Below are positions 17,847 through 30,151 of a DNA stretch of 64,000 nucleotides, in pieces. How positions within the stretch are numbered: position 1 is the stretch's first letter; each line of letters begins with the position of its first letter. The notes under the pieces were generated by a model that was not told where the DNA came from, did not search any database, and worked only from the letters and a program-made list of their open reading frames with translations. A program made the position numbers and the translations under genes. This DNA comes from Oscillatoriophycideae cyanobacterium NC_groundwater_1537_Pr4_S-0.65um_50_18 (GTDB lineage: Bacteria; Cyanobacteriota; Cyanobacteriia; Elainellales; Elainellaceae), in contig JACQYI010000071.1 in assembly GCA_016208305.1 (NCBI GenBank), positions 124,001 to 188,000 on the forward strand. The letters run 5' to 3'.

Positions 17847-18839
17847 CTAGCCATTTGCCGCCTCTCGCAGCCGCTCCACATCGCGCATCGGTGGGGCACC
17901 AAAGAGCCGCTTGTACTCCCGGTTGAAGTGTGAGGCATCGTCATACCCCACGCGGTAAGCCGCACTGCTAGCGTCCAGATTTTCTCCCAGCATCAGACGA
18001 CGCGCTTCCTGAAGCCGCAGTTGCTTTTGAAACTGCAACGGACTCATGGCCGTAACCGATTTAAAGTGATGGTGAAAGCCTGAGACACTCATGCCTAGCT
18101 CGCGGGCAATGGTTTCGATCCGCAGCGGTTGGTTAAAGTCTTGACGCAGGCGATCGACGGCTCTAGCAATCTGGTGGGTAGAGCCACCCAGAACTGCAAT
18201 ATGACGCAGGCGATTCCCCTGTTCTCCCATCAGGAGTCGATAGATAATTTCCTGCTTAATTAGGGGTGCAAGCACAGGCGCTTCAGCCGGAGCATCGAGA
18301 AGCCTGACGAGCCGAACTACAGCATCCAGCAGATTTGCGTCTAATGGACTGACATCGATCGCTTTCACCTCAGCCCGACTGCACGATGAGGAATACCCGG
18401 CCTCAACCATGACGGAGCCAACGAGGATCGGATCGAGATCGAGACGCAGGCTCAGGTAGGGTTGCCTCTGAGATGCTTCTAGAATTTGGCTGGCAACGGG
18501 CAGTTCGGCAGTCGCCAGCAGATAATGCATCGGATCATACTGGTAGCGATCGCTGCCCAGCAGCACTTCTTTGCTGCCCTGAGCAATTACGCAAAAGGCA
18601 GGGCTAGAGACACTATGAACGCATTCTGAAGGCGAGGAGGAGCGATTGAAGTGCAATCCTTGCAGTGGCTCAATCGTCCCATCCTGATGAATAGTCTGAG
18701 CAATCCGCTCCGTCAGTTCGTCTCGGTTGGCTTGCGCTCTGCCTGCCTCACGCTTTGCCTGTGGATCATCGATTAAAGCGATATTAGACGTTTCACTGGA
18801 TTGGGCGGCATTCATGTTTAAGTTTGCAGGATTATACAA
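17847..18839 (-). CDS. AraC-family regulator with AraC_N domain (YqhC-like)
   Basis: A 330-residue transcription factor. Residues about 50-215 match the AraC_N effector domain (SVSSPAFCVIAQGSKEVLLG, YDPMHYLLATAELPV, a family that includes E. coli YqhC), and residues about 225-325 form the double helix-turn-helix AraC domain (IETIARELGMSVSGFHHHFK, AYRVGYDDASHFNREYKRLF). YqhC activates yqhD (alcohol dehydrogenase) and dkgA (aldo/keto reductase) in response to reactive aldehydes; here the gene is divergent from an alcohol dehydrogenase and two aldo/keto reductases, so a similar control circuit is inferred. The second Met (18815) is an alternative start. Two Cys in the sequence SSSCSRAEV near residue 153 and PSECVHS might sense electrophiles, but that is speculative. 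Confidence 0.88.
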   Translation of the reverse strand: MYNPANLNMNAAQSSETSNIALIDDPQAKREAGRAQANRDELTERIAQTIHQDGTIEPLQGLHFNRSSSPSECVHSVSSPAFCVIAQGSKEVLLGSDRYQYDPMHYLLATAELPVASQILEASQRQPYLSLRLDLDPILVGSVMVEAGYSSSCSRAEVKAIDVSPLDANLLDAVVRLVRLLDAPAEAPVLAPLIKQEIIYRLLMGEQGNRLRHIAVLGGSTHQIARAVDRLRQDFNQPLRIETIARELGMSVSGFHHHFKSVTAMSPLQFQKQLRLQEARRLMLGENLDASSAAYRVGYDDASHFNREYKRLFGAPPMRDVERLREAANG

Positions 18840-19181
18840 CGATCTTAGACGATCGTTTTATGGCTTGTCCCTGAAGATCCATAGAATGAGACTAAAGCAA
18901 CGAAACATGATTTCAGCTTCTTGTCGGCAGCCTAGATTTTTATTCAAGAGAAAACCCGGTTTTGATGGAGTCGGAGATCCACCTGGCTGATTATCAAACG
19001 GATATCAAGGCTAACCTTGCTGCTTAAAAAATCTCATCCCTATGAATAAAGGAGGCGATCGGTGTTCAATCTCTAGGATTGGGCTACTAACCAATGCGTG
19101 GATTGCATAGAACAGGTCAGTGACGAACAATACCAATTACTAAACCAATCTCTAAACGTTAACCCATAGGAGTATCCATTC
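18840..19181. promoter_or_regulatory. Divergent promoter region of the AraC regulator and the ADH-AKR operon
   Basis: 342 gene-free bases between the regulator and the alcohol dehydrogenase start. It should hold both promoters and the regulator's operator. A good ribosome-binding site (AGGAG at about 19169-19173) precedes the dehydrogenase ATG. The imperfect repeat AACGATCTTAGACGATCG near 18838-18855, next to the regulator start, is a possible operator. Confidence 0.5.
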
Positions 19182-21264
<2,083 letters not shown>

Positions 21265-21357
21265 GCTTTAGAATCACTCTACTCCCGTTTGACTTGGCTC
21301 AAACAGAGGTTCACACCGAACGATAGCAGAGCTTCTAACTTCCCTGAAAGGAAAAAC

Positions 21358-22542
<1,185 letters not shown>

Positions 22543-22740
22543 ACGTTGCAAAGCCACTTTTCTAGAACATAAAACCTCTATCACAACCGCTTTGTGAACG
22601 GCTTGAATGAAATCGCGATGGAGTAATGGAGCCAGTGTGTTCACATTCTCGTTCAAGGCGATCGCAACCCAATGGGTGAATTGATGAGGTGAAAGTGGAT
22701 CGCCTCGCAGGCTCCAGCGTTACCCCTGACGGGTTCAACG

Positions 22741-22958
22741 CTGCGCTTCTTCAATACTATTGAAGTGTATGACTGCTTCACCAATGAAGAATGGATGAAG
22801 CGCGTAAACCTGCTGCGATCGCAATCGATTTGCACTATCAGCACCGCGCCAATACCAAATACCGATCGAAGACTTTGCCTAAACCATCAAGGACGTGATC
22901 GGTGAAGGCAAAATTCAACATTGGAGGCTTTTAGAAGTAGGTGTTTAGACCATGCAAC
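22741..22958 (+). pseudogene. Decayed aldo/keto reductase fragment
   Basis: Conceptual translation around 22741-22803 gives LRFFNTIEVYDCFTNEEWMK, clearly related to the [17 protein letters not shown] segment of the reductase at 20257. After a deletion and a frameshift, 22825-22850 reads as DLHYQHRA (cf. [10 protein letters not shown]), and 22864-22958 in another frame reads PIEDFA-stop-TIKDVIGEGKIQHW...EVGV-stop-TMQR (cf. [21 protein letters not shown]). Several stops and an internal gap of about 50 codons show it is dead. It lies directly after the two intact paralogues, so it is the remains of a tandem third copy. Confidence 0.8.
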
Positions 22959-22965
22959 GGAGTAA

Positions 22966-24129
22966 TCAAGCCCTAGCTTGGCTGAAGCTAATTCTCCAAA
23001 AGATGAGCGCCGTGACAACCGTACCTACGATGAAACCCAGAGCCGATCCGTTGCCATTTCTCAACCCTACACTGACGGCTTGAATCACTTTTATGGTCAG
23101 CAGCCAACCTATGCTACCCGCCATTACTCCAGCCAGACAGCTCAGTAAAAATTGATCCCATTGGACTGAAGATGTGGCTCTCTGGAGTGCCCATCCTCCT
23201 AAGCAGCCACTAAATCCACCGGCTAGACCACCGATGGCAAACCACCTAAAAACAAAGTCGGACATGCTGGCATCATCAAGCGTTGATTCCAGGTGCCAGC
23301 CCGCCCCCATCCAGATCAATAGAGTCGGAAGTAGAAAGAACCATGTTTTTTGTACCAGCGGCAAGAGCAAGGATGCACTCAGCCTATGGCGGTCTGCATG
23401 ACTCTGGCGGTCTGAATGAGACGATCGCGACGGCTTACGTTTGGTGCTGGGTGACGATCGCCTAGGCGAGTTGCCTGAAGGGGGCGACGCTGTTCGAGGC
23501 GGTGGCGAAGGTGGCGGAGAAGAAATGCGAGGCAGGGAAGGGTAAACCCAAAGTCTGCGATGGGCATAGAGTCTGGGAATCAAGGCAGATGAGATTTTGC
23601 GTACCTCGATCGCATTGCAGCCCAAGTTGTAGGCTTCTTCGTAAGAGAGTCCTGCCCCCAGAGCATCATAAAATCCAACTGCAAATTCAACCGCTGTTTC
23701 GTCCCCAATGTCTTGACTCATGCCAACCACATAGGGGATGTATTCACTGATGGCTAATGCTTGCACTTCTGAATAGCAGGCATTGAGAACAACGCACTCG
23801 ACCTTATTTTGAAACGATCGAAATAAATTAGCGAGCGCTTGAGTGCTAAACAAATGGGTTTCACCGTTCTCGTCTTCTACGGCTAAGCCATTCTCGCCAT
23901 GACCATGACCACAAAAATGAACGATACCCGGTTTGTCATCTAGTAAAGCCCGTCGAATATCTCTGACTCTGATCGCCGAATGCTTTTTTGAGATAAATTG
24001 ATCACGGTGCTGCGATCGCAACAAACTATCGCAAATCTCCCGACCTTCTAAGTCCAGTCGCAAGCGTGCAGTATCGGTGGGGTTAGCTGCCAGAATCAAG
24101 ATTGTCTTTTGAGGAGTCCGATCATTCAT
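22966..24129 (-). CDS. CHAT-domain (caspase-like) protease with C-terminal membrane segments
   Basis: A 387-residue protein. Residues about 8-190 form a CHAT domain, a caspase-related cysteine peptidase: the catalytic dyad is His75 (HFCGHGHGE) and Cys118 (VVLNACYSEVQA). The typical upstream segment is also present (ILILAANPTDTARLRLDLEG, RDIRRALLDDKPGIVHF). A Ser/Pro-rich linker (residues about 205-245) leads to about four hydrophobic segments (residues 250-385), so the enzyme is membrane-anchored with its peptidase in the cytosol. This CHAT type, with the EAANPTDT-like start, often occurs in effector-associated and cell-death-type systems of cyanobacteria. It is divergent from the trypsin-FHA gene (about 330 bases), suggesting a functional link with the protease-kinase pair. 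Confidence 0.85.
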   Translation of the reverse strand: MNDRTPQKTILILAANPTDTARLRLDLEGREICDSLLRSQHRDQFISKKHSAIRVRDIRRALLDDKPGIVHFCGHGHGENGLAVEDENGETHLFSTQALANLFRSFQNKVECVVLNACYSEVQALAISEYIPYVVGMSQDIGDETAVEFAVGFYDALGAGLSYEEAYNLGCNAIEVRKISSALIPRLYAHRRLWVYPSLPRISSPPPSPPPRTASPPSGNSPRRSSPSTKRKPSRSSHSDRQSHADRHRLSASLLLPLVQKTWFFLLPTLLIWMGAGWHLESTLDDASMSDFVFRWFAIGGLAGGFSGCLGGWALQRATSSVQWDQFLLSCLAGVMAGSIGWLLTIKVIQAVSVGLRNGNGSALGFIVGTVVTALIFWRISFSQARA

Positions 24130-24460
24130 TCGGATTTTAGTAAATAGAGATCAGATGGCTCTAGAGATAGATCAACGCGGTAGGTCATGGGAAATCAAGC
24201 GACAATCGATGATTTATGTCTGATTCAAGTGTCTGGTAACAAAGCTACATAGTATTGATTATGCTACCGATACGGTGTTCTGACATAATCTAGGGCTTTA
24301 ATTTTTTTGAGCGCTAGTCTTCTTTATTTTGCCTAAACAGCACTTTACTAAACTAAGAAAAAATAGTATCAATAGCGTAAGCGTAGAGATTCTTATGGCT
24401 CGATTAAGGTCATAAGTGTTGTAAACACCTGTCGTGAATCTTGATCATCAGGGGCTAATT
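24130..24460. promoter_or_regulatory. Divergent intergenic region between CHAT and trypsin-FHA genes
   Basis: 331 gene-free, AT-rich bases that should contain both divergent promoters. An AGGGG ribosome-binding site (about 24451-24455) precedes the ATG at 24461. No RNA gene or strong hairpin was seen. Confidence 0.45.
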
Positions 24461-26191
24461 ATGCGTCTTTCCCTTGCAGCATTCTCAGTGATTCCAGCTT
24501 TGCTATTGGCTCAGTTGCCATTGCCCAGCGCCAAGGCACAGCAAAGCAATCAGCTTGCGATGCATGCTAAACCTGCCGTGGTGCGAATTCTGACAGGATG
24601 TTCTGGGGTATACCGCGACATGCGCACCTACGACGAGTATCCTTTCATACATAATCCACAGGGGAGAAAATTGACCCTCAGGCAATATAGCGCTGGAACT
24701 GGTTTTTTTATTAGCGCTGATGGCTATGTCGTTACCAATGCTCATGTGGTAGAAAACTCGCCAGGTAGTGAACAACAGTGTAAAGACATTCTTAGACGCA
24801 ATTTGAGGGACAAACTTAAAGGGGAAGGCTTAACGGAAGAGGCTATCAAAAACCTGCTGGATAGGAAACAGATCGTGCTGTCTGAGGTATACCACGCCAA
24901 CCATGTGATCTTGCCTAACACCAATTCTGATACGAAGCTAGAGCCGTTTCTTTATGAGATTAAAGAGCGAGGGTCTGCGGGAGATAAGGGAGGCAAGGAT
25001 GTTGCGATCTTAAAAATTGAGGTTAAAAATACGCCCGTCTTACCATTACTTTCCTCCGCTCCGTCGCAGTCTCAACCGATCGTTGTCATCGGCTATCCAG
25101 GAGCAGCAGACATCAACCCCAGCGCAAATTCTACATCGCTGCTTGAGGCCACTATTACAGAAGGTATCGTTTCCAATCCCAATAAAACACTTGAAAGTGG
25201 CTCATCAGTTATACAGGTTGATGTGCGAGTAGAGCCAGGGAGTTCGGGCAGCCCTGTTCTGAATGAACAAGGAGAGGTGATTGGAATTATTGCGCTAAAT
25301 AGCCTAGCAGACGGGGGAGCCAGCCGCATTCCTTTTGCGATTCCTACGAGTACTATTCAGGAATATGCAAGAGCCTCTGGTGCTGTTAATCAGATGGGGC
25401 TAGTTGACTCTACGTATCGTGAAGGCTTAGAGCGGTTTCTGCAAAAAGATTATGCAGGCGCGAAGATCAAGTTCCAATCCGTTATTTCCCTCTTTCCACA
25501 GCATTCAGAGGCAAATCGCTTAATTCGTGAAACTGACCAAAAGATTTCTGAAACAGTTAGCACCAATACGAGTCTGCCCTTGGTGGCAGGATTGGGCGTT
25601 GCTGTGGCCGGACTGCTGGCGGCTTACTTCATTGTGCGACGCCGATCCGCTGCACCTGTTCTGGCGGGCGACCTGTCAGGAATAGCGCTAGACGATGACG
25701 TTGACACAAGATTTGTGCGGAATCAGCGATCGGGCAAATCGACCGCTCAGCCCATGACTGTTCTTAGCACAGAGCGCCGCCAACCCGCTACGGTCATAGC
25801 GCTACAGCCCTCTCTTGAGCTAAAAAATGCTCAAGGAGAGGAGGTGCATTTTGTTCTACGGAAAGATCGCCATCAACTAGGGCGCGATCGCACCTGGGCG
25901 GATCTCAAAGTTCCTGATGACGGCTGGGAAGTGCTTTCTAAGCGCCACGCCACCCTTGAGAGAGATGGGGAAGGCTACCGAATTTATGATGGCGATCGCA
26001 AAGGCAATTTCAGCACCAATGGCATTGCGGTCAAAGGTCTGCTCATTAGCCCTGAGGGACACTTGCTAAAAGATGGCGATCGGCTCACAATTGGTCAAGA
26101 TCCCCATAATCAGGTCGATATTGTTTATCATACGGTCAGCCGTTCTTCTGCTCCTCGCTCTGAAGCAAGCTATAGAGATGGTAACGGTTAG
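24461..26191 (+). CDS. Trypsin-like serine protease with transmembrane segment and FHA domain
   Basis: From the Met at 24461 the protein is 576 residues: a signal peptide (residues 1-26, LLLAQLPLPSAKAQ), a trypsin/HtrA-like S1 domain, a short helical-repeat region (about 310-360), a membrane segment (about 372-396, VAGLGVAVAGLLAAYFIV) and a C-terminal FHA domain (about 445-560, QLGRDRTWADLKVPDDG, LSKRHATLERDG, STNGIAV). The catalytic triad is readable as His95 (VTNAHVV), Asp180 (GKDVAILKI) and Ser262 (GSSGSP). The topology places the protease outside the cytoplasm and the phosphothreonine-binding FHA inside. A Ser/Thr kinase starts 30 bases downstream, so kinase-dependent control through the FHA domain is a reasonable inference. 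A GTG at 24434 is a weaker alternative start. Confidence 0.9.
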   Translation: MRLSLAAFSVIPALLLAQLPLPSAKAQQSNQLAMHAKPAVVRILTGCSGVYRDMRTYDEYPFIHNPQGRKLTLRQYSAGTGFFISADGYVVTNAHVVENSPGSEQQCKDILRRNLRDKLKGEGLTEEAIKNLLDRKQIVLSEVYHANHVILPNTNSDTKLEPFLYEIKERGSAGDKGGKDVAILKIEVKNTPVLPLLSSAPSQSQPIVVIGYPGAADINPSANSTSLLEATITEGIVSNPNKTLESGSSVIQVDVRVEPGSSGSPVLNEQGEVIGIIALNSLADGGASRIPFAIPTSTIQEYARASGAVNQMGLVDSTYREGLERFLQKDYAGAKIKFQSVISLFPQHSEANRLIRETDQKISETVSTNTSLPLVAGLGVAVAGLLAAYFIVRRRSAAPVLAGDLSGIALDDDVDTRFVRNQRSGKSTAQPMTVLSTERRQPATVIALQPSLELKNAQGEEVHFVLRKDRHQLGRDRTWADLKVPDDGWEVLSKRHATLERDGEGYRIYDGDRKGNFSTNGIAVKGLLISPEGHLLKDGDRLTIGQDPHNQVDIVYHTVSRSSAPRSEASYRDGNG

Positions 26192-26221
26192 TTAAATCTA
26201 CTGTTAGCGATCGTTACCCGA

Positions 26222-28654
26222 ATGAAATTGATCTTTCGAGGCAAACTCCTAGACCGACGCTACCGAGTTCTACGAACCTTGGCAAAAGGCGGGTTTGGAG
26301 AAACCTATGTAGCTGAAGATACGCGCCTTCCCGGTAATCCTCAATGTGTTGTCAAGCACTTGAAGCCCAGCAGCACCAACACCCAACTGCTGGAAAACGC
26401 CAAGCGTCTGTTTCTAATTGAGGCAGAAACGCTGCAAAAGCTGGGGAAGCATGACCAAATTCCGCAGCTTCTTGCCTATTTTGAAGAAAACCGCGAATTT
26501 TACCTGGTTCAAGAGTTAATTCAAGGACATACCCTAACTCGCGAATTGATACCGGGTCGAGTCTGGACAGAGCCACAAGTTTATCGATTGCTGTGGGAGA
26601 TTCTGGGCATTTTGTCCTTTATCCATCGTCACGATGTCATTCATAGAGACATCAAGCCCGATAACCTGATTCGGCGGCGACCTGATCAAAAGCTTGTACT
26701 GGTAGATTTTGGCACGGTTAAGCAAAGTGTTGCCGATCAAGGTCAGTCCAACACCACCATCATTGCTGGAACCCCAGGCTATATGCCAACTGAGCAGGGT
26801 CGGGGTAAGCCTCGCCCCAGCAGCGATATCTATGCGCTAGGAATCATTGGTATTCAAGCCCTCACGGGTTTAAAGCCCTCTGAGCTGCAAGAGGATTTGG
26901 CCACCGGAGAACTGCTGTGGCGGCCTTGGGCAAACTGTAGCGAGGAGATCGCCGCCATTTTAGAGAAGATGGTGCGCTATCACTTTAAGGAGCGCTACAC
27001 CTCTGCCGAAGACGCGCTTCAAGACTTAGAACCTTTAATGGATCAGGAGCCAGCGATCGCTGAACTTGAGACTGAGTTATGGGTGCAACCGAGGGCGGCA
27101 GAGTCTGCGACAGATTCTGTGGAAGCTGAAGAGTTAGATCTCCCTTCTACCCCGACGCTTCTGTCTCAACCCTCTGCGGAAGCGGCGACGGCGCTCTCTT
27201 TGCCGCTCATGGAATCATTGGCTGCAAACTCATCTGAGCGATCTACTAAGGCCGAAAAGCCGCTATCTGGTGAAGTGACAGAGCTGGAAACGAATGTTGA
27301 GACTGTCATTGAGACGAACATTCCGACCGTTGTAGAAGCAGCGGCTACGACCTCTGAGCTACCTGAACTAACCGATCGCTCTCCAACGGCTGAATCACCA
27401 GAACCCGTTCAGACGATGCTATCTCTGCCAGTGCTGGACGAGGTTGCTAAGGGCAAAGCTCCTGAGTCACTCGCCTTAGCTTCTCCTGATCCCCAAGCCG
27501 ATCCTCCTCAAGTTGACCCTCCTCAAGTTGACCCTCCCCAAGCCCACTCTCTCCAGGCTGCTCCTTTCGAGGCTGATTCTGCTCAGGACGGCTCTGCTCA
27601 GAATGGCTCTGCTCAGAATGGCGCTGTTCAGACCCAAGGCGCTCCAACGCTGCTTTCCCAGCCCGTGAAATCTTCTCGGCCTGCGCAGCCACCAGCGATC
27701 GCCACCCCTACAGCCACAGTTCTTTCTCCCTCGCTTGCGGCTGGTTCTCCTGCCTCCCCTGTGGCAGATCCCGCCCCTGCGCCAGCAGCGACTCGCCAAT
27801 GGCGTTGGATGGCAGGAATCGGGGGAGGAATCGCGATCGCTGCCCTGCTGGGTGGCTCGGTCTATTGGTTCCAGCAGCGTCAGGCTTATCTGAGCGCTCA
27901 GGCTGCTCTGGAGGCAGTACAGTCGTCAAAGCTGGCGGGTCGCTATCAGGACTGTATTCAGCAGGCAAAAGAGATTCCGAGCGGCTATTCAGATTTACAG
28001 ACGCAATCGCAGACACTGCTGGGTGAGTGTTTACTGGCGCAAGCCAAGACCTTGGCAGGAGAACGCAAATTTAAAGATGCGATCGCCCAAGTTGCTCAAG
28101 TTTCTGCCGATTTGCCTGTCTATGCTGAAGCGCAAACGCTAATTAGTCAGTGGGCGAAAGAAATCCTTCAAACTGCGACAAATTCCTATCGCAAAGGAAA
28201 TTTGCAAGAGGCAGAAGCGATCGTTAAAGCCATTCCAGCCGATGCTGACTTGGCGCAAGAGGCACAGCAGAACTTAGACCAATGGCGATCGGAATGGAAT
28301 AAAAATGAAGCCCTGCTCAAAACGGCACAGCAAGCGCTAGACAAAAAGCAGTGGGATAATGCCTTGGCGGAGACAGACAAACTCCGGCTGTTGACACAGC
28401 CCGTTCCTCAGAACAGCCCCTATTGGAAAGCTAAAATAGAGCCGATCGCCACGAAAGCCGAACGAGAAATTGCTGCCGCAGAAGCTGCACGAGCGGCTGC
28501 ACAAGCACAGGCGGTATCAGACAGTCCAAGTGACTCTAATGAGCCATACCCTGGCGATCCAGTCTATTTACCAGGGTATCCGTCTCAGAGCAATCCGGCT
28601 CCACCGCCCGCAAGTGCGCCATCCGGCAGCGGTTGGGGCAAAGAGCAGCGCTGA
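26222..28654 (+). CDS. Membrane Ser/Thr protein kinase with repeat-rich extracytoplasmic part
   Basis: An 810-residue Hanks-type kinase. Residues about 12-275 form the kinase domain: glycine loop AKGGFGETYVA, the VVKHLK lysine, catalytic loop IHRDIKPDN, DFG (LVDFGTVKQ) and GTPGYMPTEQ. A long acidic, Pro/Ala-rich linker follows (about 280-520), including ten pentad repeats (DPPQV, GSAQN) encoded by 15-base units at 27482-27634. A transmembrane segment (about 527-548, AGIGGGIAIAALLGGSVYWF) leads to a helical, TPR-like region and a Pro/Ser-rich tail. It is co-directional with the trypsin-FHA gene (30-base gap), and phosphorylation of that partner is a plausible role. All catalytic residues are intact. 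Confidence 0.92.
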   Translation: MKLIFRGKLLDRRYRVLRTLAKGGFGETYVAEDTRLPGNPQCVVKHLKPSSTNTQLLENAKRLFLIEAETLQKLGKHDQIPQLLAYFEENREFYLVQELIQGHTLTRELIPGRVWTEPQVYRLLWEILGILSFIHRHDVIHRDIKPDNLIRRRPDQKLVLVDFGTVKQSVADQGQSNTTIIAGTPGYMPTEQGRGKPRPSSDIYALGIIGIQALTGLKPSELQEDLATGELLWRPWANCSEEIAAILEKMVRYHFKERYTSAEDALQDLEPLMDQEPAIAELETELWVQPRAAESATDSVEAEELDLPSTPTLLSQPSAEAATALSLPLMESLAANSSERSTKAEKPLSGEVTELETNVETVIETNIPTVVEAAATTSELPELTDRSPTAESPEPVQTMLSLPVLDEVAKGKAPESLALASPDPQADPPQVDPPQVDPPQAHSLQAAPFEADSAQDGSAQNGSAQNGAVQTQGAPTLLSQPVKSSRPAQPPAIATPTATVLSPSLAAGSPASPVADPAPAPAATRQWRWMAGIGGGIAIAALLGGSVYWFQQRQAYLSAQAALEAVQSSKLAGRYQDCIQQAKEIPSGYSDLQTQSQTLLGECLLAQAKTLAGERKFKDAIAQVAQVSADLPVYAEAQTLISQWAKEILQTATNSYRKGNLQEAEAIVKAIPADADLAQEAQQNLDQWRSEWNKNEALLKTAQQALDKKQWDNALAETDKLRLLTQPVPQNSPYWKAKIEPIATKAEREIAAAEAARAAAQAQAVSDSPSDSNEPYPGDPVYLPGYPSQSNPAPPPASAPSGSGWGKEQR

Positions 28655-28670
28655 GTTTGCTTGAGTTCGC

Positions 28671-29843
28671 TTATTCAGATGAGATAAAGACTTTAATCGT
28701 ACCGTCGGCGCTACCTAGGGCAAAAGTTCGGCCATCTGGACTAAAGGCCGCAGATAGAACGCGCTTTTCATTTTCAAGGAAATTGCGAACTAATTCTCCC
28801 GTCTGCACATTCCAGATTTTCACAGTGCGATCGAGACTGCCGCTAATCAGCGTTTGGCCGCTGGGGCTAAATGCCACTGCATTGACGTAATCTGTGTGTC
28901 CTTGCAGCGGTTGATCTATTTGCCGACCCTGCAAATTCCATAGCCGCACCGTGTTGCGGTCAGCCCCATTGCGCGTGATGGGCGCATTTGCCGCCGCATC
29001 AGGACTAAAAGCGATCGCTTGCCCATCGGGACTAAAGGCAATGGCATAGATAGCGCTGGCATAGCGCCCAAGCGATCGTCTTAAGTCTCCTGTAGTCCAG
29101 TCCCATAAATCAACCGTCATCCCCAGACCTGTACTGGCCAGGATATTGCCGTTGGGCTGGAAGGCGATCGCTTGAATAAATTGTTCGGTCACAATCTGCT
29201 GGTGCAGCGTTCCATCTGGCACATTCCACAGATGGATAGTTTTATCGCCACTCCCGCTGGCCAAGATGCGGCTATCGGGGCTAAAGGCTACAGAGGTGAC
29301 AAGATTTTCATGCTCAGAAAAGGTCTTGAGGAGTTCCCCCGTCTGCCAATTCCATAGCCTAACGCTGCCGTCCAGACAGCCAGCAGCTAAAAATCGTCCA
29401 TCAGGGCTAAAGGCGATCGCATTGATCTGATCTGAGCTTTGAGTCAGCGATCGTTCCAATGCTTCCGCTTTCAAGTTCCAAACTTTAATGGTTTTATCGG
29501 CACTGCCACTGGCAAAAAATTGACCATTGGGACTAAAGGCCACAGAGCGCACAGGGGCAGAATGTCCTCCTTGATCCTTAGTAATGGTGATTAAGGTGAC
29601 GGTTCCAGGCTGCCAAGACGGATCGGCAACCTGCTGTAACGGAGGGGACTCAGCTGGAGTAGCCTGAGCTGAAGTCAAGGAGAGGTGCGTCTGATCGAAC
29701 CCAGGCTGATGCGGCGAGGTCAGCCTGGAGTGGGCAGAGGCTGAAACACAAAAGACGGCCCACAGATGCAGAGAGGTATAGACAGTGGCAAAGGCATAGG
29801 CAGAAACAGAGGCGGCAACAGGGGTGATTCTGCTCAAAGACAT
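28671..29843 (-). CDS. WD40-repeat beta-propeller protein, probably exported
   Basis: A 390-residue protein with a hydrophobic N-terminus (VAASVSAYAFATVYTSLHLWAVF is interrupted by polar residues, so signal peptide or anchor is uncertain), a polar linker and seven WD40 repeats from residue about 93 to the end (patterns such as VAFSPNGQFFASGSADKTIKVW, each ending VRLWN, IHLWN, VDLWD, VKIWN). Seven repeats complete one propeller. It would act as a protein-interaction platform. It converges on the kinase gene with a 16-base gap and so belongs spatially to the CHAT/protease/kinase group. One repeat carries an insertion (SPDAAANAPITRNGADR). Confidence 0.9.
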   Translation of the reverse strand: MSLSRITPVAASVSAYAFATVYTSLHLWAVFCVSASAHSRLTSPHQPGFDQTHLSLTSAQATPAESPPLQQVADPSWQPGTVTLITITKDQGGHSAPVRSVAFSPNGQFFASGSADKTIKVWNLKAEALERSLTQSSDQINAIAFSPDGRFLAAGCLDGSVRLWNWQTGELLKTFSEHENLVTSVAFSPDSRILASGSGDKTIHLWNVPDGTLHQQIVTEQFIQAIAFQPNGNILASTGLGMTVDLWDWTTGDLRRSLGRYASAIYAIAFSPDGQAIAFSPDAAANAPITRNGADRNTVRLWNLQGRQIDQPLQGHTDYVNAVAFSPSGQTLISGSLDRTVKIWNVQTGELVRNFLENEKRVLSAAFSPDGRTFALGSADGTIKVFISSE

Positions 29844-30151
29844 GGCCGCACCAGAGTAAATCTACGTTCGCCATTTTCCCGGTTTTTGTGGCGATTGCCA
29901 ATACGGATCTCAACTCCGGTTGCAAACTTTCAATGTTGACAGCCCAAAACGATGAGCCAGAGTAGGCCCGGAAGAGACATAGCCAATACCTTGACGATCG
30001 CCAGGGCATTAGCCTCCGGCTGGCTGTCCCTTACAAAAGTTAAGACATCCCCCCCGAGGGGATGCTATCCTAAAGTTCAGAGTCAGGCTTAAACTGCTGC
30101 TCTACCCTACACAACGGCGCAGAGAATGGCGCAGAAAGAGAGGTTAAAACC
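29844..30151. promoter_or_regulatory. Divergent intergenic region upstream of the chelatase-like gene
   Basis: 308 gene-free bases with promoters for the WD40 gene and the chelatase-like gene. The only structure noticed is a short hairpin (CATCCCC at 30046-30052, GGGGATG at 30058-30064). No cobalamin or other riboswitch core was recognised. Confidence 0.4.

Noticed and set aside
29844-30151. Possible riboswitch upstream of the chelatase-like gene
   Set aside because: Only one short hairpin is present, with no conserved riboswitch core such as a B12 box.
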